A stretch of 64,000 bases of DNA from the NCBI GenBank assembly GCA_964036275.1, contig OZ038434.1, positions 34,185,279-34,249,278 of the forward strand, in the 5' to 3' direction. The notes below the pieces were generated by a model. The model ran no database searches. It saw nothing but the letters and a program-made list of their open reading frames with translations, and was not told where the DNA came from. Source of the stretch: Litoditis marina. Taxonomy: Eukaryota > Nematoda > Chromadorea > Rhabditida > Rhabditidae. The position numbers and the translations under genes were made by a program. Positions 1 through 9,175 of the stretch are shown here, piece after piece (the stretch's first letter is position 1; each line of letters opens with the position of its first letter).

Positions 1-1
1 A

Positions 2-181
2 ATTGTAGCGGACAAGTACCCCCAAGACGTAGTAGTTGATTGTAGTTGTACTGCTGTTGGCGGTAGCGTGGTAGATGAACTAAATGCAAAATTATTGAAG
101 TGTGACGAATATGTGGACCAATCCCGTGTCAACGATCCTTCAAACTACAACAGAAATATGTATTGCAGTTTGAAGAACTGA
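2..181 (+). CDS. Possible 3' end of a gene entering from the left edge (59 codons)
   Basis: The frame starting at base 2 is open for 59 codons and ends in TGA at 179-181. The first half reads like coding sequence (begins IVADKYPQDVVVDCSCTAVG). The second half, from about base 105, overlaps a diverged copy of the TTAA-type palindromic MITE found elsewhere in the window, so the last 25 or so residues would be transposon-derived. The family is not recognised. It may be the tail of a real last exon, an exon with an unseen donor near base 70, or chance. The left edge of the window prevents checking the upstream exon. Confidence 0.3.
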   Translation: MVADKYPQDVVVDCSCTAVGGSVVDELNAKLLKCDEYVDQSRVNDPSNYNRNMYCSLKN

Positions 182-222
182 AGCATTGGGCTTGGACCAC
201 ATAATCGTCCTTGTTTGAACTG
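105..222. mobile_element. Diverged palindromic MITE, TTAA family
   Basis: Left arm resembles GACGATTATGTGGACCAATC and right arm its reverse complement, as in the better copies at 54,867, 56,591 and 39,353. The centre keeps the 'gtattgcagttt' block. Its ends are decayed. Confidence 0.65.
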
Positions 223-369
223 ATGAGTGGAAAAAACCGTTCTTCTGAGCAAAGACTCAAATTTCAATAGGTATTCTTGAATGTTCCGGGTTCTTAGTCT
301 CATTTTGTTCTGTGCACTGTTTAGCGAAACATCTACCTCGCGAAGTGAGAGCAGAGAAGTAACGGGAGG

Positions 370-606
370 TTGAGATCTGGGGAAAATTGTACAATTGCCC
401 CTCACCTCACCCCCCACAATACAAAATGGGGGTAATAGTACAACCCCGGACCTGTTTAACAATCGCCCCCCACTCAATCTAAACCTGCAGTAAAGAAGGA
501 CGTTGTACAATCACCCCCCTATGGGGGTGGGGGGTGATTGTACTACGGGTCGGATTCCAACCTATTTCGGCTCAAGGGGGGGGGGGGGGGGGGACAATTG
601 TACAAT
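370..606. repeat. G/C-run palindromic repeat (copy 1)
   Basis: A run of GTACAATT/GCCCC modules with several homopolymer C or G tracts, including about 18 G at 577-594. A reverse-complement copy of the same arrangement lies at 34,050-34,395, sharing 'gtaaagaaggacgttgtaca' and 'cggattccaacctatttcgg'. This is therefore a dispersed element and not random low complexity. Long G runs on one strand could form G-quadruplexes. Confidence 0.75.
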
Positions 607-667
607 AACCCCGAGATCTGAGTCGGTATACTCCCAGTTTTTCGTGTTCATACTGAAATAGTCTGAG

Positions 668-903
668 TATAGTCTCTTTCATTCCTACTGAGACTCCTAC
701 AGTAAGATTACGGAACTTTGAGTCCGTTTCAACAACGTTAATGTTATTGGAGAGATTAGCAAATTCAGCATTCAATTATGATTACATATAACTAAAATTG
801 TGCGAACTCATTTTCAACAAACTTCAGTTTGCATCAGGAAACAGTCATTGGGAAATGCTACATGATACTGTAGGAGTCTTAGTGAGAATGATGGCGACTA
901 TAT
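668..903. mobile_element. MITE with TIR CATTCCTACTGAGACTCC (copy 1)
   Basis: The left inverted repeat TATAGTC...CATTCCTACTGAGACTCCTA lies at 668-712 and the complementary arm at about 863-903. Other full copies are at 1,755-1,985 and 11,002-11,236. Half copies at 17,936 and 29,584 show only the left arm. The element has no coding capacity. Confidence 0.75.
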
Positions 904-1235
904 GAATGACAATGAAAATACCTGAAGAAATGCCTGTACGCAGTGAAACAGAAAGTTGAGAACACCAATAATCAATAGCGGTCTCTCGAGTACCGACGAG
1001 GCAGTTGCATGAGTTCTCAGTCGAAATATGGAACTCGAAATGAAAAACACACCGAAGAAACATGTTATGGTGGAAGCGTAGATAGTAGAGGCGCTCAGTC
1101 TCAACTGAAATGAGTATAATTGCCACACAAGCCTATACGAAATATGTAAGCAAAATCAGCTGTGTTTTTGGTTAAACTCGTTGGTTCTGTGGAGAGAGTT
1201 GTGAATAACTGTGTGTGTTATCAAACTACAACTAT

Positions 1236-1436
1236 CACTTGTTTATAGGCTTTGTCAAACAGTTGTGGACACCGCACCATCGATTTGTAAGGGGTGGGGT
1301 TTGGCGAGGGGCCAGCCAGTCTGTGTATCATTGATCTATACACTCTCTCATTTGCTGGCAAGTAATCAACGACCGCTCGCCCCGCATCGCTCGATCAATC
1401 GAGCCCTATGCTGTCTTTATGGGAAAAATGGCGACT
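1236..1436 (+). repeat. Dispersed repeat, ~190 bp (plus copy)
   Basis: This block, from 'acagttgtggacaccgca' to 'gggaaaaatggcgactata', recurs as reverse complement at 2,766-2,960 with only scattered changes. Its end 'gtcaaaccgttgtggacacc' also occurs at 19,655 and 31,410. Open frames across it in both copies are incidental. Confidence 0.7.
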
Positions 1437-1754
1437 ATACTACGAAAAATGGAATTCGAAATGAAAATCGTGCCAAGAACCATGGTTATCGTGGAAGCGT
1501 AGATGGTAGAGGCGCTTGGTCTCAACTGAAATTTTGTAGTTTGAGCTAGTTTGAGTTGTAGTTTGGTGGAGGAACGTGTTATCAGTCCTCTGGTGTATCG
1601 TGGTACACAGTGAGATTCAAGGTAAAGAGCGTTTTGCATATCCTATTCTGGCAACTAGTATGTTTGATCTCCCCCCCCCCTCCATACCCATTGAACGACT
1701 CAGTACTGTACACAGCAAAAGTTAGGACACGCAGAGGTTGTTCATGGTTTTAAT

Positions 1755-1985
1755 TCACACCATTCCTACTGAGACTCCTACAGTAACCTTACAAACATTC
1801 CGAAGGCTGTTCTGAGATTGAAAACTTAGTTTGTGAAAAATCCTCTCGTGTATTTTACTCTACCTGGGAAGGAGAACGAGGTACGAAAATGCTCAACCGT
1901 TCCAATCAAACGTAAGTGAGAAAAACGTCTTCGAAGTTTTGAAATCCTACTGTAGGAGTCTCAGTAGGAATGAAAAAGACTATAT
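1755..1985. mobile_element. MITE with TIR CATTCCTACTGAGACTCC (copy 2)
   Basis: Arms at 1,763-1,790 and 1,948-1,975 are near-perfect complements and flank about 160 bp of non-coding sequence. Same family as 668-903 and 11,002-11,236. Confidence 0.8.
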
Positions 1986-2282
1986 TAAGACTTGACCTAC
2001 ACTTCAAAAAGACAAACCTCAGAAAACGGTTTTGTGTAGTCCAATCCAGCTCCGAGTTCCGAATCCCCAATACCTCGATAATAACTCTGTGCTGGGAGAA
2101 CAAACCAAGTACTGGCCAGAGTTACCGAGAACAGTATTAACCACGCCAGATGCAAGTAGGAGTTCCACATCTGAATAATTTCGAAGCTGTTTTCTACTGC
2201 TGGTTATTTGAAAAAATTGTATTTTGTTTACTTCGAACCGCCCTGACCAATGTTTTTTGATAATCGTACTTTCCAAACTCTC

Positions 2283-2487
2283 TGAAACAATGTGACTTGT
2301 ATACCACCCAGAAATTCGGGAGAAATTCGTACATTGGCCAGGACTTCGGAAACGCCTTGTATATTCACCACTTTGTCGAATTTCCTATCCTTCCAAAACA
2401 ATAACGCAACAGCTTGACTTGTATATCGTCAACATTGGGATATACAAGTTTATTTTCCTGGCAATCTACAAGTCGCATCGTTTCAGA
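2283..2487. repeat. Dispersed ~205-bp repeat, one of an inverted pair
   Basis: The sequence from 'tgaaacaatgtgacttgtat' to 'ctacaagtcgcatcgttt' reappears as reverse complement at 5,092-5,300. Both ends carry 'caagtc' and 'tatacaag' motifs facing each other, so it is probably a MITE. Confidence 0.65.
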
Positions 2488-2765
2488 GCTTCAAGGTCAG
2501 AGCCATGAACAAACATAAGAAACTGAGAAGTTTATCTTATAATGCTTTCTTCAACGTGTTCCACGTGAAATTCGATATCTAGTCCATAGATGTCACCCAG
2601 GATTTTATCCAAATCTGTCGCGTTAGATGATTCTGACCAGAGTTTTTATGTAATGGCGAGCGGATTCTGTGATTGTGCAAACACATCACAAAAAGTACAC
2701 AGTAATATGCCAACATTCGTTTGGCGCCGACTATATACTAGACGTGAAATGAGTGGTCACGTAAT

Positions 2766-2960
2766 GTTATAGTCGCCATTTTCCCATAAAGACAGCAGAG
2801 GGTTCGATTGATTGAGCGATGCGAGGCGAGCGGTAGTTGATTACTTGCCAGCGATTGAGAGAGTCGGTAGATCAATGATACGCAGACTGGCTGGCTCCTC
2901 GCCAAACTCCGCCTCTTGCAAAATCGATAGTACGGTGTCCACAACGGTTTGACAAATCCT
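2766..2960 (-). repeat. Dispersed repeat, ~190 bp (minus copy)
   Basis: Reverse complement of the block at 1,236-1,436. Together they form a widely spaced inverted pair of about 1.5 kb. Confidence 0.7.
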
Positions 2961-3064
2961 ATAGCACTAATGAGAAATCTTGCACTTTGTAATGAAAGTT
3001 TCTAAGTTATGTTGTGTGTAACATGTTTCACGTGACTGTGAAATTTACTAACAGTATACCTCAC

Positions 3065-3274
3065 CTTCGTGTACTTTAGAGGATAATATATAGCAGTCCA
3101 TCTATTGAAGCTCATCAGTAGAGCTGAATACAGCTGCCAAATCTTGACGTAACTAAGGACAAAGAAGAGCATGGTCAGATGAGGTCCAATTGGCATATAA
3201 ACAAAACAGGCTCGGCAGACTGTTGATATAGGAAAGCGTTGGAACACCCAGTGCACTGCCACCACCGCGAGGTT
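3065..3274 (-). CDS. Internal exon of a seven-transmembrane serpentine chemoreceptor
   Basis: Reading the minus strand, a TTTCAG acceptor ends at 3,275 and a GTGAGG donor starts at 3,064. They enclose exactly 70 codons with no stop. The translation begins NLAVVAVHWVFQRF and ends NRWTAIYYPLKYTK. It contains two hydrophobic segments, the second followed by SFNRWTAIYYP, which sits where nematode Srg/Srv/Sru-type receptors carry their DRY-equivalent after TM3. I infer a chemoreceptor fragment covering TM2-TM3. I could not identify the flanking exons with confidence, so the gene may be a remnant. The 5' end of this exon is repeated twice just upstream (3,340-3,395 and 3,438-3,500). The exact receptor class is not certain. 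Confidence 0.6.
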
Positions 3275-3500
3275 CTGAAATCAAAGATCGAAAGTCAATT
3301 GAAAGAGTTTGACCTTTTTACGAGTCCTGTTCAAAAACGTCGGAACGCCCAATGTACTGCCACTATCGCGAGGTTCTGAAGTCAAGGGTCAAGGATCAAG
3401 TCGAAGTTGAATTTTGGACCTTTGTTTTGATCATATTCATAAATGTTGGAAAACCGAATGCAAACTGCTATCACGGCAAGGTTTCGGAATCGAAGGTCAA
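3239..3500 (-). repeat. Three tandem degenerate copies of an exon 5' end plus acceptor
   Basis: The segment at 3,239-3,292 (exon start, acceptor and flanking intron) is repeated at about 3,340-3,395 and 3,438-3,500, with a period near 100 bp. The 'cgcgaggttctgaa' core, which is the acceptor region on the minus strand, is recognisable in each. The third copy is the most diverged. Confidence 0.7.
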
Positions 3501-4415
3501 GGGTAAAGTGAAAGATGATTTTTGAATTTTTTTTATCACATTCAGCCAAACACTTTCACAGTAATCATTCAAGTTTCTCGAATAGCTTCGAAGCACGTAA
3601 GAGCTCTTCATTCTAAGAAGATTATTATATTTACATTCCAGATTGTACAATTTTTCGGTTTAGTGGTTACGTATAGTTCTGAGTGGTAAATATTAAAGAA
3701 TCCGTCACGCTCTAATTTTTCTTTATGAGTTCCCAATCTCACCTTCTGGCAAATGAAAAACCATTATCAAAAATACATACTTTATGTAATTATCTTGCGC
3801 CGTTTTCTCAGAAAAGCGGATTACGTAATGACACCGATAGGGGGGTTGCGTACGGGGTATGCTCAAAGTAGCCTATAGAAGTATAAAAACATTTTTAAAA
3901 CTTTCTATAATATACGAAAACACAATTAGAGGCTACAAAATGAGCATATATCTGGACGTAAATGAACCGAGTGAAGTTGCGTCACAGTGAAAATGTTTAT
4001 GTCCTCTTTTTATTACTTGATGTTAAGCACATATTACAACTTTTCAATCAGAAAGTTTTTTCATGGTCTATGGAAAGACATTTAGACACTTTTTTGAGCT
4101 TTTTAGATATTTCGTGAAGCTCAGATTATAGCGGAACGCTTTTTTTAACTTCAGCTAGTTCCAAGAAGAGCATATTACTCAAATTATACACTTTCACGGT
4201 CTAGTGGTTAGAGCGTTGACTGATGCATGATGCACTTATCAGAAAGATCAACTCACCATAAATTCAAAAAAGAATGTTGCAAAACTTACCACTAATTGAC
4301 TCGGAGAACGCTGACATAAAAACATTGGTTCAACGAAATTAAGGGGTTTTCAAGCATGCAGAGTTCAAAAACTTCATGTCAATATCTTTGAACGTGAATA
4401 ATAAAACTAAAACCG
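3500..4415. other. Non-coding AT-rich stretch
   Basis: No supported exon. A short tRNA A-box-like string (GGTCTAGTGGTTAGAGCG, 4,199-4,216) has no matching B box downstream. The rest is AT-rich sequence with no recognised repeat. Confidence 0.5.
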
Positions 4416-4416
4416 A

Positions 4417-4577
4417 AAGGGGTGCCAAATTCATGAATTTCTCTCCCTCATCGGAATCGAACCTGCGAGCAAAAGATTCGTAGCCGTGTACGACACGCCT
4501 AGGAATCAGAGACATGCTGCGTACACAGCGGAAACTGAGATACACAGTATCCTCTCGCCTTTCCGTTGGCGACGACT
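4417..4577 (-). mobile_element. tRNA-like SINE copy (minus strand)
   Basis: Carries the reverse complement of the B-box core GGTTCGATTCC (here GGTTCGATTCCGA) and the 'ggcgagagg...cgttggcgacgacta' head shared with copies at 10,170, 14,671, 25,773, 29,626 and others. Terminates with 'tgccaaattcatgaattt'. Confidence 0.7.
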
Positions 4578-5091
4578 ACACTGGTTTCGTGCACTACACA
4601 AGAAGTGTTCATCTCAGAAAACAACTTATTTCTGAGTTTGCACAGTTTTTGTGAACAATCAGTTCCTTTCTAAACCCTAATTGGGTTCCAGGCAAGGCGA
4701 TGTATCAAATTTCCGTGCCAAAACTGACCATGTAACCGTCAAGTACATAGTGTTTGTAGAAAGACAAATCATACAAACTGGAAGATTTGATGAAAGAAAT
4801 AACTTTCACGTATAAAACGACGGAAGGTACACCTGTAACCAATTCGATTTGAAAATGTACATTGTGAACATGTAGTCTGACATTCGGATCAATTTTTTTT
4901 TTAATTAAAAGGGGAACTACTTTTCAATCGCAATTCGAAAAGAAGGATTAGGATTACTGTGGCCGATACAATTACTTTGCTGGGTCTTGTTCTACGGTGA
5001 ACTAGTTGGAAAATATGTTTTCCTTCTCGTTGCAGTCTCCTTAGAAGATCTGCCGTTCTTAAGTAGCTCGTACAAATCACTTCATTGTCTT

Positions 5092-5300
5092 TAAAACGAT
5101 GCGACTTTTAGATTGCTGGGAAAATAAACTTGTATATCTCAATGTTGACGAAATACAAGTCAAGCTGTTGCGTTATTGTTTTGGAAGGTCAGGCAATCCG
5201 ACAGAGTGGTAACTATACAAGGCGTTTCAGAAGTCCTGGCAAATATACAAGTTTTTCCTGAAGTTCTGGGTGATATACAAGTCACATTGTTTCAGAGGTT
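5092..5300. repeat. Second member of ~205-bp inverted repeat pair
   Basis: Reverse complement of 2,283-2,487. The sequence just beyond, 'gttgggcccccactttttga', matches the outer end of the foldback element at 21,181-21,713, so foldback-related ends are dispersed here too. Confidence 0.65.
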
Positions 5301-5526
5301 GGGCCCCCACTTTTTGACGAATCGCATTGAGTTTTCTATTCGTAGGGTTAGAAGCGACATGTGTTCCAGTTCAGGTGTTCAAACACTTTACATCACATTT
5401 CTACAAACCGCATCGACGCTTGCCGAGTTTTCTCTCACGTTTCTTCACGTGAATTTTGGAACAACCATGATGTGACGAATAGTGTACAAACGAAACTATC
5501 AAATAGTGTACAATTAATATACTCAC

Positions 5527-5776
5527 TGTACAAAGCCGTGAACACATATACTTGAAAATCGATATTCGTCCAAAAACTCGGTCCTTCTAGCAGATTCGTG
5601 TTGAAGTGCACGATATTCGGAGCAAATGTTCTATTATGAGAAAATACGGGAAATTTTCTTCCATTCGCCACGAATTGATCGTACGTGAGCCAAATCCAAT
5701 CGAACATCGCGTGTTCAGGAGAGGATACGTGCAGAATATCCAAGCATCCTGTATTAGCGTGATTTGTAAGTAACAT
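5527..5776 (-). CDS. Candidate exon, minus strand, unrecognised protein
   Basis: An open frame runs from an ATG at 5,776 down to a strong GTGAGT donor at 5,526-5,521. It encodes about 83 codons rich in aromatic residues (for example MFDWIWLTYDQFVANGRKF and PNIVHFNTNLLEGPSFW). The composition looks like a real folded protein and not intron. I do not recognise the family. It could be a first exon, or an internal exon using the acceptor 'cgctaatacag' just inside. No neighbouring exon is identified, so it may be a gene fragment. Confidence 0.4.
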
Positions 5777-6112
5777 ATATTGTTATAACCATTAACAGTT
5801 TTGGCATTTTTTCTTCAAATTTCGATGATGTCTTCTTCACCTCTACTACCAACAATTCTGACAGTTTGAATCGAAAATAATGACTTATTCGTTTGCAAAA
5901 GCTGCCCGAATACTAGAAGAATTACAGGTAGAAGGACATAAATTAATGAAACCGAGTATATTGTCAATTCTAGGTGAACTGCATACTAGAAGTCAATTAG
6001 ACAGTCACGTGAAGTCAGCATTCGGATGAGAAACCGTGCACTTTGTCATTGCACGTTCCTGTTCAACTTGTTTCCGTGACTGTGTAATTGACCAACAGTA
6101 TAGCGTTATTTT
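5777..6112. other. Intergenic stretch without a supported feature
   Basis: AT-rich. Contains several ACGTGA/TCACGT motifs at 6,005-6,085 but no repeat or exon I can support. Confidence 0.4.
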
Positions 6113-6302
6113 TAAAGGAGGACAGAAACGAAAGTTAGTATGAAAGAACTGCTAAAGAAAAACCATAATATATGAATTTCATTCCAAACTAACGATTCTG
6201 ATCTGCATACGGTGCACATGTTTTAGCCTGTTTTGGCGCGCGCACCGTTAAGTTTAGGTACCCCCTCGTACCTGAACTAGCTTTCCATTCTGTCCTCCTT
6301 TA
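6113..6302. mobile_element. MITE with TIR TAAAGGAGGACAGAA, copy 1 of 2 in tandem
   Basis: Begins 'taaaggaggacagaaacgaaag' and ends with the complementary 'ctttccattctgtcctcctt'. Internal block 'tttaggtaccccctcgtacctgaac' and the 'ttttggcgcgcgca' motif are shared with the copy that follows immediately. The two elements share the boundary at 6,299-6,302. Confidence 0.8.
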
Positions 6303-6491
6303 AAAGGGGACAGAAAGGAAAGTCAATATGGAAGATCTGCTCGAGAGAAACTGATTGATACCTTTCTTTATTCAAACTGACAAACCGTATTTGCATACGG
6401 TTCACATGTTTTAATCAGTTTTGGCGCGCGCAACCTTATCTTTAGGTACCCCCTCGTACCTGAACTAGCTTTCCACTCTGCCCTCCTTTAT
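6299..6491. mobile_element. MITE with TIR TAAAGGAGGACAGAA, copy 2 of 2 in tandem
   Basis: Starts 'taaaaggggacagaaaggaa' and ends 'ctttccactctgccctcctt'. It lies head-to-tail with the copy at 6,113-6,302 and has about 85% visible identity to it. Confidence 0.8.
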
Positions 6492-7480
6492 GTGGTCATT
6501 TACACGTGCACGGCAAACGTTGAAGTGATACAAATGAACCCTAACAGTGTGCTGCAGACTGTCCAACGACCCAATTGGGTTGAAGTGAAAGCTTCAACCT
6601 GACCAAAATATGATCAGGTTCTTATTTGCCTATAATGTTAGTCTATTGCACAGTCACGTCAAACATGTTACACAGCAGAACTGAGGAACAATGAAGGAGT
6701 GCACGATTTCTCATTAGAATTCTTACTTCACGTGACCATTAGATTTACTTCTAGCCTAGTATTGCTACGGTGCTTGAACTTCTACGGAACCAGTTACTGG
6801 TCAAAAAATGATCCAAAAGTTTTGAATTCGTACTTTAGGTGTTCACATAGGAAAACCAAAACAATGAAAACGTGCTGTTCAGAGCGGTTTTCCAGTTGAT
6901 CGTTCCAGGATTCAACTGAAAACTCTCCAATCAGTAAAACTTGTCTATGACTTATTTGCAAAATCCAAAAAAAACGACTATAGAATAGAACTATCTGAAG
7001 AAGAGAAAGGACATCACAAACATCACGAGTAAAAGAACGTGCCAAACACTCGCTTAAATGCTACAATACGTATGAGCGAAGTTTCTAACTCACTGAGTTT
7101 GAAAGAAGTTATAATTTCTCCTCTTTTCTATTCATAACTCCTACTATACCTAGAACTCTGTTGAATTACCTGAGGATCTTTTTTGTTCCATTCACCATCT
7201 TGGAGGCGGAAAATAATTGGGTTCAATGAAGTGGTAACAGGTAATACTACGGACAGAAAATTGGGAAAATCACGTTACTAAAAGAAGAATGGTGATTGAA
7301 TAAAAATTTTTGACCTTGAGGTTATTACCGAAACTGAGTTTTCTGGAAAGGTCACGCTCGGTATTCTTCATCTCCTTACCGACCAGTCAGCCAAAGCATG
7401 GTTGACTTGAGAAATCAGTATGATGTTTGACAATTTCTCAAAAAAAAAACAAGTTTTAGTAATGACAGTTTGTGATTTCA
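6492..7480. other. Intergenic stretch without a supported gene
   Basis: Only short incidental open frames on both strands. No splice-phase-consistent exon pair was found. Confidence 0.4.
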
Positions 7481-7589
7481 GAGTTCTGCTGTGTTTCGAT
7501 GCCAATCAGTCGCGAGATCAAACTACAACGCAGTCATGGTCATTGATTTTCAACTTTGCCTACCCCGGACATGCCTAAAACTGGTAATT

Positions 7590-7718
7590 CACAGTTACAA
7601 CCGAACTGTGAGAAATAGAGTACGGCCACCCAATTTCCGTGGCGAAGAAATTTTCCGAGTATGCAGAGATAAAGCCATCTGGAGCGCAGTCAAGGAACAC
7701 CATCTCGAAATGATATGA
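7590..7718 (+). CDS. Weak candidate terminal exon
   Basis: An open frame ends with ...GEEIFRVCRDKAIWSAVKE... before TGA at 7,716-7,718. A TTTCAG acceptor lies upstream at 7,473-7,481, but the intervening sequence contains a GATCAAACTACAAC repeat. The charged C-terminal stretch resembles protein-coding sequence more than intron. No partner exon or family is recognised. Confidence 0.2.
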   Translation, partial: HSYNRTVRNRVRPPNFRGEEIFRVCRDKAIWSAVKEHHLEMI

Positions 7719-8672
7719 AGTGAACTAAATGAATCTTGAGAATCTTGAAATCTTGAATGAATTCTTGAAAAACAAACCACCTCACTTCACAAAAATGAGG
7801 TTGTGAACGATTTTCTAGTACAGGGCATTTCGCTATCATTCTTGAAGAAAAACATATGAGGCCAATTTGATTGCAGTTGGGTGCAACGAACTCTGTGAAA
7901 AACGCGTGGTTACTTTGAATGAAGTACGTCCGTGAAATTTTGCACGCAAACTGTACGCATCAGTTTTGATTTTTACGACTGATCACATCATATTAAATAA
8001 GCAAAAGTAGGTTAAATGAAATCAAGTTAACTAGGATGAAGTTAGTAAATGAATGATTAAATGAATTAAAAGTAATAAACTATCTATGAAGTTAATAATG
8101 ACTAAGTTTAAAATAAAATACATCGTTTCGGCCTCACCACCTTTACGATGTCTTAGGGTCAGTGGTCGAGGCCTATTGTCAGAAAAACTACTATCAGTGA
8201 ACACAGTTAGATGACTGTAATTGATAAGCATACTTTTGGGAAGCAGTAACGATAGTAGTGTGCTCTTTCACTCATTGGTTCCAACAATCTTCTGGAATAT
8301 TTGCAAAGATTCGCAACATTCACTATTGTTGTTATAGTTACATGAAACCAAATAATTTGTGGTTTTTTAGATGATATTATTGAAATATTCGCTCATTGAA
8401 AGCGCCAGAATCGTCCCGACCTTGAATCAAGACGTTTTTGTTGGTCTTCTTAGAGGGTTGTGTTATAATCAATCTTCTACGAATAAGAGCAAAATCTTCT
8501 TGAATCCAAGTCAAAAGATTTTGAGAATTGCCAATATTCGATAATATCCATTTTTTAATCTCACGTCACGCAGTCTGCTCTTTGTAAAACTATGACATTG
8601 GATCATTGTGCAACCTCGGTGTTTTTCAATGTTCAAATACGTCTGCTTCAGTATCCAAGCAATCTGTATTGC
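7719..8672. other. Non-coding stretch
   Basis: AT-rich with low-complexity runs (TTAATGAATTAAA types at 8,000-8,110). I see no exon or repeat family. Confidence 0.4.
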
Positions 8673-8875
8673 TTAAAGGAGACCGGAGAGTTTCTCGTAA
8701 CGCTGCTGTATCCTACTTTTAATTGAACACGTTGCGTGTCGCGCGGCATTGTCATGTGAATGTCACGTGGACTGATCAAAGTAATATACGAGTTATTTGT
8801 GCTCTCTGATCTCAACACAGTTAAAAGCAGATCGAAACAGAACCTCTGGTCAAGTTGTGTTCCGGTCTCCTTTTA
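8673..8875. mobile_element. MITE with TIR TTAAAGGAGACCGGA (copy 1)
   Basis: Ends are 'ttaaaggagaccgga' and 'tccggtctccttttag'. The internal sequence includes 'gcgcggcattgtcatgtgaa'. Other copies are at 17,645, 18,807, 29,292 and 30,548. Confidence 0.85.
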
Positions 8876-8997
8876 GTTTCGCGGATATGGAGGTTAAACC
8901 AAACACAACCCACACGTTCGCTGGCTCCCCCACTTTTTACTCCAAAAATGAAGCTCAAAATGACTTGTTTTTCTAAGAACTCATAAAACTTGTTCTA

Positions 8998-9175
8998 ATT
9001 TTGTTTATATTTTCAACGCTATCACCAGTCCTACTCATAGTACATAATTTTGCAGATTCAGAACCGAAGAAACAAATGTCCTCCGACGATTTTTTTACAT
9101 TGTTTTGCAGTTTGTTTTATATTCTTATACATTACATTATTTTGCAGATTCAGAAAAAAGATGTCTTCCGACGAC
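8998..9175 (+). repeat. Tandem duplication of acceptor plus start codon of the bZIP gene
   Basis: Two adjacent versions of 'ttttgcagattcagaa...' followed by an ATG and TCNTCCGACGA occur at 9,050-9,090 and 9,140-9,175. The upstream T-rich intron is duplicated with them (from 8,998 and 9,108). The second copy is in frame with the bZIP coding exon and the first is not. Confidence 0.8.

Noticed and set aside
2019..2276. Minus-strand 85-residue frame as a second chemoreceptor exon
   Set aside because: Some hydrophobic character, but no acceptor/donor pair fits the phase of the exon at 3,065-3,274, and part of it overlaps a MITE arm region.
4199..4258. tRNA-like start GGTCTAGTGGTTAGAGCG
   Set aside because: No B box or 3' stem follows within tRNA length.
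7491..7590. First half of a 75-residue plus-strand frame
   Set aside because: Falls largely in a dispersed GATCAAACTACAAC repeat. Only the downstream part is kept as a weak candidate.
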